Shown here: positions 9,098 through 22,082 of the stretch, piece after piece
Layout: each line of letters opens with the position of its first letter
How positions within the stretch are numbered: position 1 is the stretch's first letter
NCBI RefSeq assembly: GCF_009834545.1
Contig: NZ_CP019427.1
Span: 827,001-891,000 of the forward strand
Direction of reading: 5' to 3'
Source of the DNA: Pseudomonas sp. S04
GTDB lineage: Bacteria; Pseudomonadota; Gammaproteobacteria; Pseudomonadales; Pseudomonadaceae
Length of the DNA stretch: 64,000 nt
Position numbers and translations under genes: made by a program
Notes under the pieces: model-generated
Seen by the model: only the letters and a program-made list of their open reading frames with translations
Told to the model about the DNA's origin: nothing
Databases searched by the model: none

Positions 9098-9190
9098 TGC
9101 GTAATTGCATGGACCTGACCATTTGCATTGTCACTGACCAGTCAATTGCATTCGTACTGATCAACCGTTTGCATTCGACTTGACCAGCAC
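9098..9190 (+). repeat. Left-end array of TTGCAT repeats
   Basis: TTGCAT occurs at 9105, 9123, 9146 and 9169, each followed within about 10 bases by TGACCA or a close variant (TGATCA). Spacings are 18, 23 and 23; the short outer step implies a 5-bp loss relative to the right end. The array is probably a set of transposase-binding sites. Confidence 0.75.
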
Positions 9191-9382
9191 ACGCTGTAGT
9201 GACGACCGGCGTAGAACGGCCACAAGCGGACATGTCACTGCCCTAGAGAGCAAGCGGCCCCCGGTGATCGAAGTAGCGCCTAATCAGACAGCAAATCACG
9301 GCGACTAAGGCATCGGTGCCGATCTGGTTCGTAAGTGGACGGTGGTTACTGCCTGCACAGATCCGTAAGTGCAGCAAGTTAT

Positions 9383-12300
9383 CTAATGCGCCGAGGCATA
9401 CACGCCCGAATCTCGCTCCGGGTAGCTCTCATACACATGCTCAAATACTGCTGAGCACTTCAGGTTGTAGAGTTCTGGCGTATAAGCGCGAGGTAGGCCG
9501 ATGTCCAGTGCGTCTTCAATGGCTAGCTTTAGTTGCGAGCGAGCCGTGGACTTCTGTCGCCAGTTAATGACGAGCAACTCCTTGAGGCGGGCCAGCAGTT
9601 CTCGGGCGGCTTTCTTGACCGCAGTAAGCTCCTCTGGGCTGAGGTCTGGGGCAGGACGAGTGAGGATGTCGAAGATGACCAGCTCCTCTTCGGTTACGTT
9701 TTCGCGGACATGCCGTTCCTGCTCCTGATTCAAGTTGTTGGTTAGGTCTAACAGCTCCTGATAAAGCTCTTCAATGCTGCGGCTACCGGCGTTGTAGCTC
9801 TCAATCAGCGCTTCAAATTTCTCGGCAAAGTCGGCGCGAGTGCGGTTCAGCTGGATCATTTTTTCAAGCTTGGCGCGAATCGCTGACTTGAGTTGCTCAA
9901 GGTCGGTGTTCTTATGTTTGGCTTCCTTGAAACGCTTGGCCAATGCTTCGAAGTTGATCTTTGATAGATCCAGCGCCGGCGGCCCTTGCTCGCGGATGGC
10001 ATGCCCGGTGATTGAGCGATCTAGCAAACCGGTGATGTTATTCATTACCTGCGAAATATCGGGCGGGTTCGGGTTCAGACTGGTGCGGATACACTCAGCC
10101 AGCGTCGATATACAGGCAACACGACTAACAAACTCCAGTGCAAACGGATCAGGTTTGACTGCCTGGTACAGCGTGCTAACCAGCCTTTCATGCGCAAAGA
10201 AGTCACGACGCAATGAATCAGGTGAGATCAGTTCGTTCATTGCGTCAGCGATGCACTGCAAGCGCTCTAGGCTACCGACGGGTGTTGCCTCGATCTCACC
10301 CAATATCACGCCATGAGCGGCGCAGAATGTGGTCGCTTCAGCCACAGTCTTACGCAAGTCTTCAACCAACTGCTGCTTGTCTTTGACCGGCTTCTTCCCA
10401 TTTTTGCCCGCGCCATAGATGGCCAGCGCCTTTTCCAGGGAGGCAAACACGTTGGCGTAATCGACGATAACGCCGCTGTGTTTACCAGGGAAAACACGGT
10501 TGGCACGCGCAATGGTTTGCATCAACGAATGGTTACGCATCGGTTTGTCGAGGTAGATCGTCGAGCAGCTTGGTGCGTCGAAGCCGGTCAGCCACATGGC
10601 GCAAACGAAGGCGATGCGCAGCGGGTCTTCCGTATCCTTGAACTTCTCATCCAATCCCGGATTCGACTCGAACATCCTTTTGCGATGCGGTTCGATATCC
10701 AATCCTAGGCTCTGCATTTGCTGAATTTCGTTTTGCCCTGGTGAAACAATCAGCGCCATGTCGGTGCTGGTCAGCACCTCTAGGCGCTGTTTTAGTTCGA
10801 CTGCGCGCACATCGCGTCTTGCCTGGTCTGGGGTCATTCCGCCCCTATGTCCTTGGTACGCGAGTTCACCCAGTTCTTTTCGAACCTGCTCGGTTTCAGT
10901 AGCCCAATGCTGTTTAACCTTGTCGTGCATGCGCAGCGCGGTGGCCTTGTCGATGCACACCACCATTGCTTTGCCGACGAAACCACGGCCCAAGAAGTGC
11001 AGCACGATGTCGGCTGCCACAGTGTCCAGTCGGTCATCACGGGTGATCAGATGATATTGCCGGCCCAGCTCGCGCTCCAGCTTGGCCTCTTGGTCTGGGT
11101 CGAGTTCGGCATCTTCGATCAGTTGATAGATGTCCTCGTTCAAGTCCGGGTTAATAAGCTGCAATTCTGGCGTGCGGTTCTCGTAGAACAGCGGCACGGT
11201 GGCGCCGTCTTCGATGGACTGCTGGAAGTCATAGATCGAAACGTAGTCGCCGAAGATTTCTTTGGTGCGTTCTTCGCCGGCAATGAGCGGCGTGCCGGTA
11301 AAGGCCAGGAACATCGCCTTGGGCAATGCCGCACGCATGTTCAGCGCCAACGTGTCGTATTGGCTGCGGTGCGCCTCGTCGGTCAGCACGATCACATCTG
11401 AGCGGTCACAGAGCAGCTCCGGCGTCTGGAATTTATGCACCAGGGTAAACACGTAGCGGTGGTTTCCACGCAGCAACTCGCGCAAATGTGCGCCGCTGGC
11501 GGCATGGCACTCATCGCCTTCTGCCTCACTGACTGCACCCGTAGTTTTGAAGGTCTTGGCGATTTGCTCGTCCAACTCCACCCGATCAGTCACGACCACG
11601 AAGGTCCAGTTGCCGACCAGTTTGCGCAGCACCTTCTGGGCGAAGAACACCATCGAGAAGCTCTTGCCGCTGCCTTGGGTCTGCCAAAACACCCCGCCGC
11701 GCCCATGGCCCAGCTTGCGCGCTTCCAGCATCGAGGCGATGGCATTGTTCACGCCGAGAAACTGGTGGTTCTGCCCGATGATTTTGACCAGCCCGGCCTT
11801 GTGTTCGGAAAACAGGGTGAAGTTCTCGACCAGATCCAGCAGGCGACGAGGGTCGCATGTCCCCCGCAGCATCACTTCCAGCGACACCCGGCGCGGCTCA
11901 TCTTCGCGTTCGATACGCTTCCATCTGACCCAGCGCTCCCAGTCGGCGGTCAGCGAGCCAACCAGGCTGTCCGTGCCGTTGGACGCGATCATCAATGCGT
12001 TAAACCAGAACAGCCCAGGAATCTGCTGTTTGTAGTGCGTCAGGTTCTCGTCAAATGCCGCGCGTGCAGGTACGCCGGGCTTCTTCAGCTCGATCACCAC
12101 CCAGGGTAATCCATTGACGAAGCCCACTAAGTCGGGTCGGCAGGTATAGAGCGCGCCGGTCACGCTGAATTGGCTGACCAGTAGGAAGTCGTTGTTCTGC
12201 GGCTGCTCCCAGTCCACTACACGCAGGCGCTCAATCTTCTGGCCGCCGTGTACATGGTCAGGCACGGACACCGTGATGCCTTCCTTGAGCAGTTGATAGG

Positions 12301-12580
12301 TCTCGCGATTGGCGGCTTCCGCAAGCATGGCGGAGCGGTCGCGAGCCAGTTCGTCGATGGCGGCGGAGATGGCTTCAGCGGGGAGCGTTGGGTTGAGCTT
12401 GCACAGTGCTGCGCGCAAGCGGGCGGCCAGAACAACCTCGCTCTTGGTTTCGCGTCCCAGAGTGCCGCTGGCACCGAAGGTTTCTTCCATCGCCGACAGC
12501 GTCTGCCAGCCGAGATCAGCAAACAATCCGATGGCAGGTTGCTCGACGAGTTGGTCTTCACTGTAGGCGTAAGCGCTCAT
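9383..12580 (-). CDS. hsdR: Type I restriction enzyme R subunit (HsdR)
   Basis: A 1065-aa motor and nuclease subunit, full length for the family. The N-terminal PD-ExK nuclease shows D150 with E164-L-K166 in the VIELKK segment. The SF2 helicase motor has Walker A QGSGKS at 302-307 and DEAH at 401-404. In the HsdR2M2S complex it translocates DNA bidirectionally and cuts at a distance when the target is unmethylated. It is the last gene of the leftward hsdM-hsdS-hsdR operon, about 137 bases after hsdS. No disabling mutation is visible. Confidence 0.95.
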   Translation of the reverse strand: MSAYAYSEDQLVEQPAIGLFADLGWQTLSAMEETFGASGTLGRETKSEVVLAARLRAALCKLNPTLPAEAISAAIDELARDRSAMLAEAANRETYQLLKEGITVSVPDHVHGGQKIERLRVVDWEQPQNNDFLLVSQFSVTGALYTCRPDLVGFVNGLPWVVIELKKPGVPARAAFDENLTHYKQQIPGLFWFNALMIASNGTDSLVGSLTADWERWVRWKRIEREDEPRRVSLEVMLRGTCDPRRLLDLVENFTLFSEHKAGLVKIIGQNHQFLGVNNAIASMLEARKLGHGRGGVFWQTQGSGKSFSMVFFAQKVLRKLVGNWTFVVVTDRVELDEQIAKTFKTTGAVSEAEGDECHAASGAHLRELLRGNHRYVFTLVHKFQTPELLCDRSDVIVLTDEAHRSQYDTLALNMRAALPKAMFLAFTGTPLIAGEERTKEIFGDYVSIYDFQQSIEDGATVPLFYENRTPELQLINPDLNEDIYQLIEDAELDPDQEAKLERELGRQYHLITRDDRLDTVAADIVLHFLGRGFVGKAMVVCIDKATALRMHDKVKQHWATETEQVRKELGELAYQGHRGGMTPDQARRDVRAVELKQRLEVLTSTDMALIVSPGQNEIQQMQSLGLDIEPHRKRMFESNPGLDEKFKDTEDPLRIAFVCAMWLTGFDAPSCSTIYLDKPMRNHSLMQTIARANRVFPGKHSGVIVDYANVFASLEKALAIYGAGKNGKKPVKDKQQLVEDLRKTVAEATTFCAAHGVILGEIEATPVGSLERLQCIADAMNELISPDSLRRDFFAHERLVSTLYQAVKPDPFALEFVSRVACISTLAECIRTSLNPNPPDISQVMNNITGLLDRSITGHAIREQGPPALDLSKINFEALAKRFKEAKHKNTDLEQLKSAIRAKLEKMIQLNRTRADFAEKFEALIESYNAGSRSIEELYQELLDLTNNLNQEQERHVRENVTEEELVIFDILTRPAPDLSPEELTAVKKAARELLARLKELLVINWRQKSTARSQLKLAIEDALDIGLPRAYTPELYNLKCSAVFEHVYESYPERDSGVYASAH

Positions 12581-12717
12581 TTCTCGGTCGTCCTTGAGGT
12601 CAATCTAGCCAGAGGGCTAGCGCGGTAGCAGTGGGTCGTGGGGGTGAGAAGGCCTTGTCACAGTAGGCTTTGACAATAGCGGCACGCGCTCCAGCTTACT
12701 CAGGCTCTTTTTCATGC

Positions 12718-13944
<1,227 letters not shown>

Positions 13945-13946
13945 CC

Positions 13947-15566
13947 TCAAGCCCCCAGAATCTCAGCCACATTTTCGGCGATGGTCTGCTCCAGTTCCCG
14001 TGACTGAGCGTTCAGCATTACCAACTCCTCGTTTAGCGTTTCCAACTGCTCCTTGAAGTCCTCGTCGCTGACATCCTCGCCTTGCGCAACGCCGACATAG
14101 CGGCCGGGATTGAGCGACCAGCCCTGTGCTTCGATTTCCTCAAGCGTGGCGGCTTTGCAAAGACCTAACACGTCGGCAAAGGTAGGTTGCTGGCCGAACA
14201 CTTCTTTGAGCTTGGCCGCAGCTTCTTCGCCGCCATGGGTGAGGTCGAGTGCTTCGCCGCGATACAGGCGCACAAGGTTGGCGATAAAGCCGATCTGCGC
14301 AGCTGTCCAATCACGGTGGGCGCGGTCGATCTGGCGGTAGATATGGCGTGCGTCGATAAACAGTACCGTATCGGCACGCGAGGTATAGGCCTTGCCTTTG
14401 TCTAGGAACCACAGGGTCACCGGCAAGGTGACGGTGTAAAACATATTGGTGCCAACGGCGACTATTATATCTACGGCTCGCGCTTCAATCAGTTGCTGCC
14501 GCATTTCTTGCTCGGAGGAGCGTGCATCTGAGGCCGAGTTGGCCATTACGAAGCCGGCGCGGCCCTTTGCATTCAGAGACGAGTAGAACAGCTGAATCCA
14601 AAGATAGTTGCCGTTGTCAGTGCGCGGCAAGCCGAAGGGGAAGCGGCGACCAGGACCAACCATGTCACCTAGGCGTTCTTTGTCTACGGCATTAACGTTG
14701 AACGGCGGATTGGCCAGCACGAAGTCGAACTGGCCCACGGCATGGTGCGGGTCGTCGTAGTAACTGTTGACGTTACCGCCGTGGCTTATCTGGCCTTCCA
14801 ACCCGTGTACCGCGAGGTTGAGGCGGCACAGGCGGCCAGTTTCATCGGTTTTTTCGACGCCGCAGATGGAGAGTTCGGCGGCGGGGTTTTTCTGATGCTC
14901 GGCCACAAAGCGCGCCGACTGAACGAACATGCCACCAGAGCCGCAAGCGGGGTCAAGAATGCGACCGTGGAAGGGTTCAATCACCTCGGTGAGCAGGCGC
15001 ACGATGCTGCTGGGGGTATAGAACTCGCCACCACCCTGGCCCTCGCTCATTGCGAAGGCACCGAGGAAGTATTCGTAAATGCGGCCAAAGGCGTCGTAGT
15101 CGAGGGTGGCCGGTATCTCGGAGACCTTCTTCAACAGCTCCTTGAGCAGGGTGCTGGTGAATAGGTTATAGGTCTTGGGCAGCACGCCAGCGAGCTTGGG
15201 ATTATGCTTCTCGATCTCACGCATAGCGGTGTTGACAGCACCGCCGATGTCCGATGCCTCGGGCAGTGTAAGCAGCTGATCAAAGCGCGCTTCTTGGCTT
15301 AAGTACAGCGTGCTTTCTGCATGGTAGGCCTCTGGTACATCTACCCGGCTACCCCTGCGCGTTGAAGCACCTTCCGCTTCAAGCTTGGTGCGCAACAAGG
15401 CAAAGCGCACCTCTGCAAAGCGCAGGAAGATCAAGCCGAGGATAGGGCCAGAGTACTCCTGTGATTTCAAACCCGAGTTGGCGCGGAACTGGTCAGCAGC
15501 ATCCCACAGCCGTTTTTCAAGCGAGTTGGCGGTAGCGTCTCTTTCGGATGGGGCGATCCAATGCAT
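13947..15566 (-). CDS. hsdM: Type I DNA methyltransferase subunit (HsdM)
   Basis: A 539-aa N6-adenine methyltransferase. The N-terminal helical domain is followed by the SAM-binding motif I, DPACGSGG, at 205-212, and the catalytic NPPF motif at 286-289. The C-terminus carries a coiled region ([20 protein letters not shown]). It modifies the host target site and is required in the restriction complex. It is first in the operon, with hsdS starting right after its stop. The upstream region within the element holds a 15-bp palindrome that may bear on its control. Confidence 0.95.
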   Translation of the reverse strand: MHWIAPSERDATANSLEKRLWDAADQFRANSGLKSQEYSGPILGLIFLRFAEVRFALLRTKLEAEGASTRRGSRVDVPEAYHAESTLYLSQEARFDQLLTLPEASDIGGAVNTAMREIEKHNPKLAGVLPKTYNLFTSTLLKELLKKVSEIPATLDYDAFGRIYEYFLGAFAMSEGQGGGEFYTPSSIVRLLTEVIEPFHGRILDPACGSGGMFVQSARFVAEHQKNPAAELSICGVEKTDETGRLCRLNLAVHGLEGQISHGGNVNSYYDDPHHAVGQFDFVLANPPFNVNAVDKERLGDMVGPGRRFPFGLPRTDNGNYLWIQLFYSSLNAKGRAGFVMANSASDARSSEQEMRQQLIEARAVDIIVAVGTNMFYTVTLPVTLWFLDKGKAYTSRADTVLFIDARHIYRQIDRAHRDWTAAQIGFIANLVRLYRGEALDLTHGGEEAAAKLKEVFGQQPTFADVLGLCKAATLEEIEAQGWSLNPGRYVGVAQGEDVSDEDFKEQLETLNEELVMLNAQSRELEQTIAENVAEILGA

Positions 15567-15635
15567 GGTCGGTCATTCTCAATCTGGTACAGCGTGTTGA
15601 GTGGTGCTCGGGGTTTGCTGGGGCTGAAAGTGATT

Positions 15636-15650
15636 GTCCTAATTTAGGAC
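15636..15650. promoter_or_regulatory. 15-bp palindrome upstream of hsdM
   Basis: GTCCTAATTTAGGAC is a perfect 7+1+7 inverted repeat, 70 bases before the hsdM start and inside the transposon-like element. It may be an operator controlling hsdMSR. No regulator gene is encoded in the element. Confidence 0.35.
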
Positions 15651-15787
15651 GTTCAGTTCTTATCGCCCTGTGCGATTACTTGCCGAGTTTTCGAGGCTTA
15701 GACGCCATCGTGGTGTGTGGCGCATTGTCCGCTAAATTCAGGAGGTAGGTAAGTTCTTCGACACTTGTGCTTCCGTGTACCCATCAA
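15651..15787. other. Non-coding spacer between the hsdM palindrome and the right-end array
   Basis: Part of the 546-base gap between hsdM and the ssrA-side integrase. No open frame with a ribosome-binding site was seen. AGGAGG at 15740-15745 reads rightward, but no start codon with a sustained frame follows it at proper distance. The rest of the gap is occupied by the right-end array and heptamer array B. Confidence 0.35.
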
Positions 15788-15892
15788 CTGCAAACGGCTG
15801 GTCAGCGCGAATGCAAATGACTGGTCAAGTCGGATGCAAACAACTCGTCAGTGGCAATGCAATTAGGTGGTCAAGTGAGATGCAATTACGCA
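15788..15892 (-). repeat. Right-end array of TTGCAT repeats, inverted relative to the left end
   Basis: ATGCAA (reverse complement of TTGCAT) occurs at 15811, 15834, 15857 and 15880, with a degenerate CTGCAA at 15788. The spacing is exactly 23 bp throughout. Each copy is preceded by TGGTCA-like sequence, mirroring the left array. The outermost 13 bases, ATGCAATTACGCA, are the perfect inverted repeat of the left terminus. Confidence 0.75.
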
Positions 15893-15974
15893 GAGCCCAT
15901 GCGAGTGGGAATGCGGAGCCTTCCCGCTCGCGTGGGCTTGGCCGAGAAAGCCCCAAGAGCGAGGCCTGCAGCAT

Positions 15975-16051
15975 GGCGACAGTCGCCACTTCTGTCGCCA
16001 TGCTGCAAACCAGGTATTACGCGGGTTGTCGCCGTTGTCGCCGCTGTCGCC
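15975..16051. repeat. TGTCGCC heptamers (array B), inverted copy of array A
   Basis: TGTCGCC occurs at 15993, 16027, 16036 and 16045 (steps 34, 9, 9), and a 13-bp palindrome GGCGACAGTCGCC lies at 15975-15987. The 34-9-9 spacing is that of array A (6748-6806) read on the opposite strand. The shared 15-mer GGCGACAACCCGCGT confirms common descent. Translated rightward, the segment contains TRVVAVVAAVA, matching TRVVATVAAVAT of the small gene at 6538-6897. It is therefore a diverged, probably broken inverted copy of that gene's start. It lies just outside the right end of the RM element. Confidence 0.55.
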
Positions 16052-16112
16052 AAATCAACCATCACTCTATCTGGAGAGTCATCCTCGGTTACCAGCGGCG
16101 TCCGGTGAGCGC

Positions 16113-17369
16113 TCACCGTATTGGCACGACGTTGTGGTCCCTGGTTTGATTTATCGCAGATGCCGACAGGTTGCCAGTGGCCGCTTTTTGGATGTGCTCA
16201 CTCCACCAAGCCATCATCGGACGCCGGCGCTCGATGTAGTCAGCTCGGTTGTAGGCACTTCGGACTTCGTCCTTGTCGACATGCGCCAGCGCGACTTCGA
16301 TCAGCTCCGGATCCCACCCGTGCTCGTTCAGGATGGTGCTGGCCATGGAGCGCATGCCGTGGCTGACCAAGCGGTCCTGGAAGCCCATGCGTTTCAACGC
16401 CATGTTGGCGGTCTGGCTGTTGGCGTGGGTGCGCGGATTTCTATCTGCCGGGAACACGTATTCCCGGTGGCCGCTGTGGGGCTTGAGCGCCTCCAGTAAC
16501 GCGAGTGCCTGTTCGGTCAGCGGGATGGTGTGCGGGCGACGCTTTTTCATGCGCTCCGGCGGGATGGTCCAGATTCGTTTGTCGAAGTTGATGTCTGCCC
16601 ATCGGGTGGTCGCCGCTTCGGCAGGACGGGTCATGGTGTGCAGTTGCCATTCGATCAGGCAGCGGGTAATCCGCTTGATGCTGGCGTTCGCGATTTCGAT
16701 CATGAGCTCGGAAAGCTCATCGGGTCGTAGCGCGGCCATGTTCTCTTTCTTGGGCTTCTTGAAGACCGCCCGAATGCCACTGAGAGGGTTAGCGAAAATC
16801 AGCCCGGAGTTTACGCCGTAGGTCATGATCTCGTTGAGCCGTTGGCTCAGTCGCTTCACTGTCTCGAGGCTGCCTTTGGCCTCGATTGGGCGAAGCAGTT
16901 CGATGACCATCGGTGCGGTAATTTTCGAGAGCGGCGTTGTTTTCAAGTCAGGAAATACATGCAGTGTGAGCGACCGCCAAATGTCTTCGGCGTACGCCGG
17001 CGTGACGGAGTCCTTCTTCAGCTCGAACCAGGCGGTGGCTATGTTCTCGAACGTATGTTCCGTCTCCGCTCGTTTGGCTTCGTCCTGTGCATTGCGTTGC
17101 ACTTTGGGATCAATGCCTTGTGCAAGCAGCTCGCGTGCTTCCACCACTTTCTTCCTGGCGTTCGCTAGCGAGAGCTCTGGGTACGTGCCCAGCCCCATAT
17201 TGATACGGTTTTTTGTTACCGGCTCGCGGTAATTGAAGTTCCACAGCATCGAGCCATTGCTCCTGACCCGGAGCTGAAGGCCGTCACCATCGCTGAGGAC
17301 GTAATCCTTGTCTTTTGCCTTGACTGCCTTGAGCTGGCGGTCAGAGAGGCGGAGGGCTGGAGCAGGCAT
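16113..17369 (-). CDS. P4-type tyrosine integrase of the ssrA island
   Basis: A 418-aa integrase with the N-terminal arm-binding DUF4102 domain (about residues 1-90, LSDRQLKAVKAKDKDYVLSD), a central core-binding domain and a C-terminal catalytic domain. Counting from the ATG at 17369, the catalytic residues are R248, H337-G-M-R340, H363 and Y373. That start has AGAGG eight bases upstream; a GTG at 17387 is an alternative. The gene lies about 190 bases from the tmRNA 3' end, reads away from it, and is intact. It is the likely enzyme for island integration and excision at ssrA. Confidence 0.92.
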   Translation of the reverse strand: MPAPALRLSDRQLKAVKAKDKDYVLSDGDGLQLRVRSNGSMLWNFNYREPVTKNRINMGLGTYPELSLANARKKVVEARELLAQGIDPKVQRNAQDEAKRAETEHTFENIATAWFELKKDSVTPAYAEDIWRSLTLHVFPDLKTTPLSKITAPMVIELLRPIEAKGSLETVKRLSQRLNEIMTYGVNSGLIFANPLSGIRAVFKKPKKENMAALRPDELSELMIEIANASIKRITRCLIEWQLHTMTRPAEAATTRWADINFDKRIWTIPPERMKKRRPHTIPLTEQALALLEALKPHSGHREYVFPADRNPRTHANSQTANMALKRMGFQDRLVSHGMRSMASTILNEHGWDPELIEVALAHVDKDEVRSAYNRADYIERRRPMMAWWSEHIQKAATGNLSASAINQTRDHNVVPIR

Positions 17370-17393
17370 GAGAGCTACCTCTGACACCGTTTT

Positions 17394-17443
17394 GGTATTC
17401 CAAAAAATAGCACCGGAGCGCTTGGAATACCATTTGGAATACC
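17394..17443. promoter_or_regulatory. Three TTGGAATACC decamers upstream of the integrase
   Basis: TTGGAATACC occurs at 17422-17431 and 17434-17443 as a direct repeat with 12-bp period. Its reverse complement GGTATTCCAA is at 17394-17403. They lie between the integrase start and ssrA, where integrase arm sites, excisionase sites or an operator of int would be expected. Confidence 0.5.
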
Positions 17444-17520
17444 CAAACGGCTGGAACTCAAAAAACCTTCGAGGAGCCCAGTAGCGCTGAAACCCTTGAT
17501 TTCACTGGATTTCAGGCACA

Positions 17521-17545
17521 AAAAAAGACGTCCGTGGACGTCTTT
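17521..17545 (-). terminator. Intrinsic terminator of ssrA
   Basis: On the minus strand AAAGACGTCC / GGACGTCTTT forms a 10-bp stem with a 2-base loop, followed by a T-run, 11 bases after the tmRNA 3' end. It now sits on the island side of the junction, so the element supplies or restores the terminator. Confidence 0.8.
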
Positions 17546-17556
17546 AGATGATGAAG

Positions 17557-17953
17557 TGGTGGAGCCGGGGGGATTTGAACCCCCGTCCGCCAGTACTCCG
17601 CTGTCGGTACTACATGCGTAGCCGTTTCTATTAAGTTAACCCTCAGCGACCCGAAGGGCAGGGTGCTTTGGGCGAGTTGTGTGAGTTTTAGCCGATTCGT
17701 CCACAACGTACTGCACGGCGATTCTGTTCTATATGACAATCACTTTGGGTTTACAGACATCCCCTGGTGATTGCTGGACCCGAAGGTACCAGAAGCTCAG
17801 GGCTAAGGCTGCTTACGCAGCGAGAGCGAATTCCTGGCCGTAGTTTTCGTCATTGGCAACTATAAGTAGTTGCAACAGTGGATTTACGAGTTCTGTTACC
17901 AACTCGGCATGCACCTAAAGTTTCGCAACCGGCGTCGAATCCTAAACGGCCCC
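17557..17953 (-). ncRNA. ssrA: Transfer-messenger RNA (tmRNA)
   Basis: A 397-nt RNA starting GGGGCCG and ending CCCCGGCTCCACCA, so the two ends form the alanine-tRNA-like acceptor; the T-arm GGTTCAAATCC is present. The reading frame after the resume codon encodes ANDENYGQEFALAA followed by TAA, a typical Pseudomonas degradation tag. With SmpB (28598-29080) it rescues stalled ribosomes and tags the nascent chains for proteolysis. Its 3' end is the insertion site of the adjacent island and remains intact. Confidence 0.97.
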
Positions 17954-17996
17954 GAGCCCACTGCTCTGTGGATCAATTTGAGCAGCAAGCCTGTGC

Positions 17997-18026
17997 AGTG
18001 TACGCCAACGCGTTCGATAAGGCCAA
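17997..18026 (-). promoter_or_regulatory. Candidate sigma-70 promoter of ssrA
   Basis: On the minus strand TTGGCC and TACACT are separated by 18 bases. Transcription would start about 35-40 bases before the mature 5' end, consistent with RNase P processing of a precursor. The -35 overlaps the hairpin at the end of the preceding gene. Confidence 0.45.
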
Positions 18027-18042
18027 CCCGAAGGTTGGCCTT
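18019..18042. terminator. Hairpin downstream of the small secreted protein gene
   Basis: AAGGCCAACC and GGTTGGCCTT form a perfect 10-bp stem with a 4-base loop, just after the stop at 18052. There is no strong T-run, so it may act weakly or stabilise the mRNA end. Confidence 0.5.
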
Positions 18043-18051
18043 GAGCGCGCA

Positions 18052-18327
18052 TCAGCCCTTGTCGGGGGTACGGGTCTGGATTTTGGTCAGGGTCCCGGTG
18101 GTGATGTCGATGCAATCTTTGGTGTTACCGGCAGCCTTGGCTTCCTGTGCTTTCTTCAGCGCCGCCTTGGCGTTGTCCATGGCGTTTTCCGAGGTGGCGG
18201 GCGCGGTGGCGATGGCATCCTGGAGTTTCTGGATATTGCCATCGCACAGGTCTTCATCCGCTGCAAACACCGGCGAGGCCAACAGTGCAGCGGTGATGAA
18301 CAATCCAGCAATTGCAGAGTGCTTCAT
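18052..18327 (-). CDS. Small secreted or periplasmic protein, function unknown
   Basis: A 91-aa protein with a clear signal peptide: MKHSAIAG, a hydrophobic core, then SPVFA before the predicted cleavage at ADEDLC. The mature part is a short Ala/Lys-rich helix with two cysteines (LCDGN and KDCID) that could form a disulfide. AAGGAG stands correctly before the ATG at 18327; a start at 18345 would be poorly placed. Monocistronic, with its own downstream hairpin. I do not recognise a function. Confidence 0.7.
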   Translation of the reverse strand: MKHSAIAGLFITAALLASPVFAADEDLCDGNIQKLQDAIATAPATSENAMDNAKAALKKAQEAKAAGNTKDCIDITTGTLTKIQTRTPDKG

Positions 18328-18483
18328 GGGTATCTCCTTGTGCATGAGGGCTCGGTGCTGCCGGTCGATGGGGCTGCTGGCCGAGGGGGTTAAGCTCTTT
18401 TGCAGGGCTTAGCTAGATGACTATAGACGCACGCAGGAATTCGGTTTTTTTTTGCGGTTTTGCCGAGACGGTAGGGGCGGGCG

Positions 18484-18582
18484 CCCGCTGGCGGCTTGCT
18501 CGCGATGAACTCGGGGGCGGCGGGTTGAATCAGTCAGCACCGGTTTTTTGTTGAGTTCATCGCGAGCAAGCTCGCTCCTACA
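18484..18582. repeat. REP pair (REPIN)
   Basis: GCTTGCTCGCGATGAACTC at 18494-18512 is inverted at 18553-18571, followed by CTCGCTCCTACA. Two inverted copies of the Pseudomonas REP palindrome around a short variable centre form a REPIN. It lies in the gap after the D-lactate dehydrogenase gene. Confidence 0.8.
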
Positions 18583-18603
18583 TACACCCACCCCAGGTGC
18601 GCC

Positions 18604-21410
<2,807 letters not shown>

Positions 21411-21414
<4 letters not shown>

Positions 21415-22082
21415 TGGTCCTCCAGGATCAGTACCACCAGGTCTTTCGGACCGTGGGCGCCGTACGCCAGGACTTGCTCGATATCGGCGGTCTTCGATGG
21501 GCCGGACACCAGCAGCGCGTTGGTCGGCATGCCTTGGGCCCAGTTGAATTCGCGTTGTACCTGATAGAAGTTGTCGCGGATTTCGCTGGCCTTGAGCAGG
21601 GCGAAATGCACCGGCGGCACCAGGCTCATCAAGCGCGGTTCTTCGCGGGTCGGCCAGAGGATCAGGCTACCGGTGGCAGCGATGGCGCCGAGGGTGGCGG
21701 TCAGGCTGGCCGGGGTGTCGTTGAACAACTCGGATTTCCACTGTTCTACCGGCCGGTCGTAGGCTTTCAGCGTCGGCAGCCCGGGATGTTGCGCCCAGTG
21801 CTGGGTGACGCGTTGCCCGTGGGCGGTGGTCGGGGCGATCAACAGGCTGGGTAACTGGCGCTCGGCCAACAGCTGCGCGAGCAATGCCGGCCAGCCGTCA
21901 GCCGAGGTCAGGTGGATTTCGGTGTGCACCGCTTCCATCAGCTTGCGCAGTTGTGGGATGCGTTGTTCGGCGGTGTAGGTGTAGGGCTCGGTCACCAGCG
22001 CTTCATCGAAGTTGTCGGGCACGGGTGTGGTACCCGTCAGGCTGTGGCGCAGCTTGGCGAGAATGTTCTGTTTGGCACTCAT
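21411..22082 (-). CDS. lutC: L-lactate dehydrogenase subunit LutC/LldC
   Basis: A 223-aa LUD-domain protein, the third subunit of the NAD-independent L-lactate dehydrogenase complex LutABC. MSAKQNILAKLRHSL is a typical start, and the C-terminus GPSKTADIEQVLAYGAHGPK is characteristic of the family. The ATG at 22082 overlaps the lutB stop (TGATG), and its own stop overlaps the next gene. A much longer frame extends upstream to 22403 inside lutB and is not the real start. Confidence 0.9.

Noticed and set aside
9098..9190. Tandem repeats considered as a CRISPR array
   Set aside because: The period is only 18-23 bp, there are no unique spacers of normal length, repeats are inverted at the other end, and no cas genes are present.
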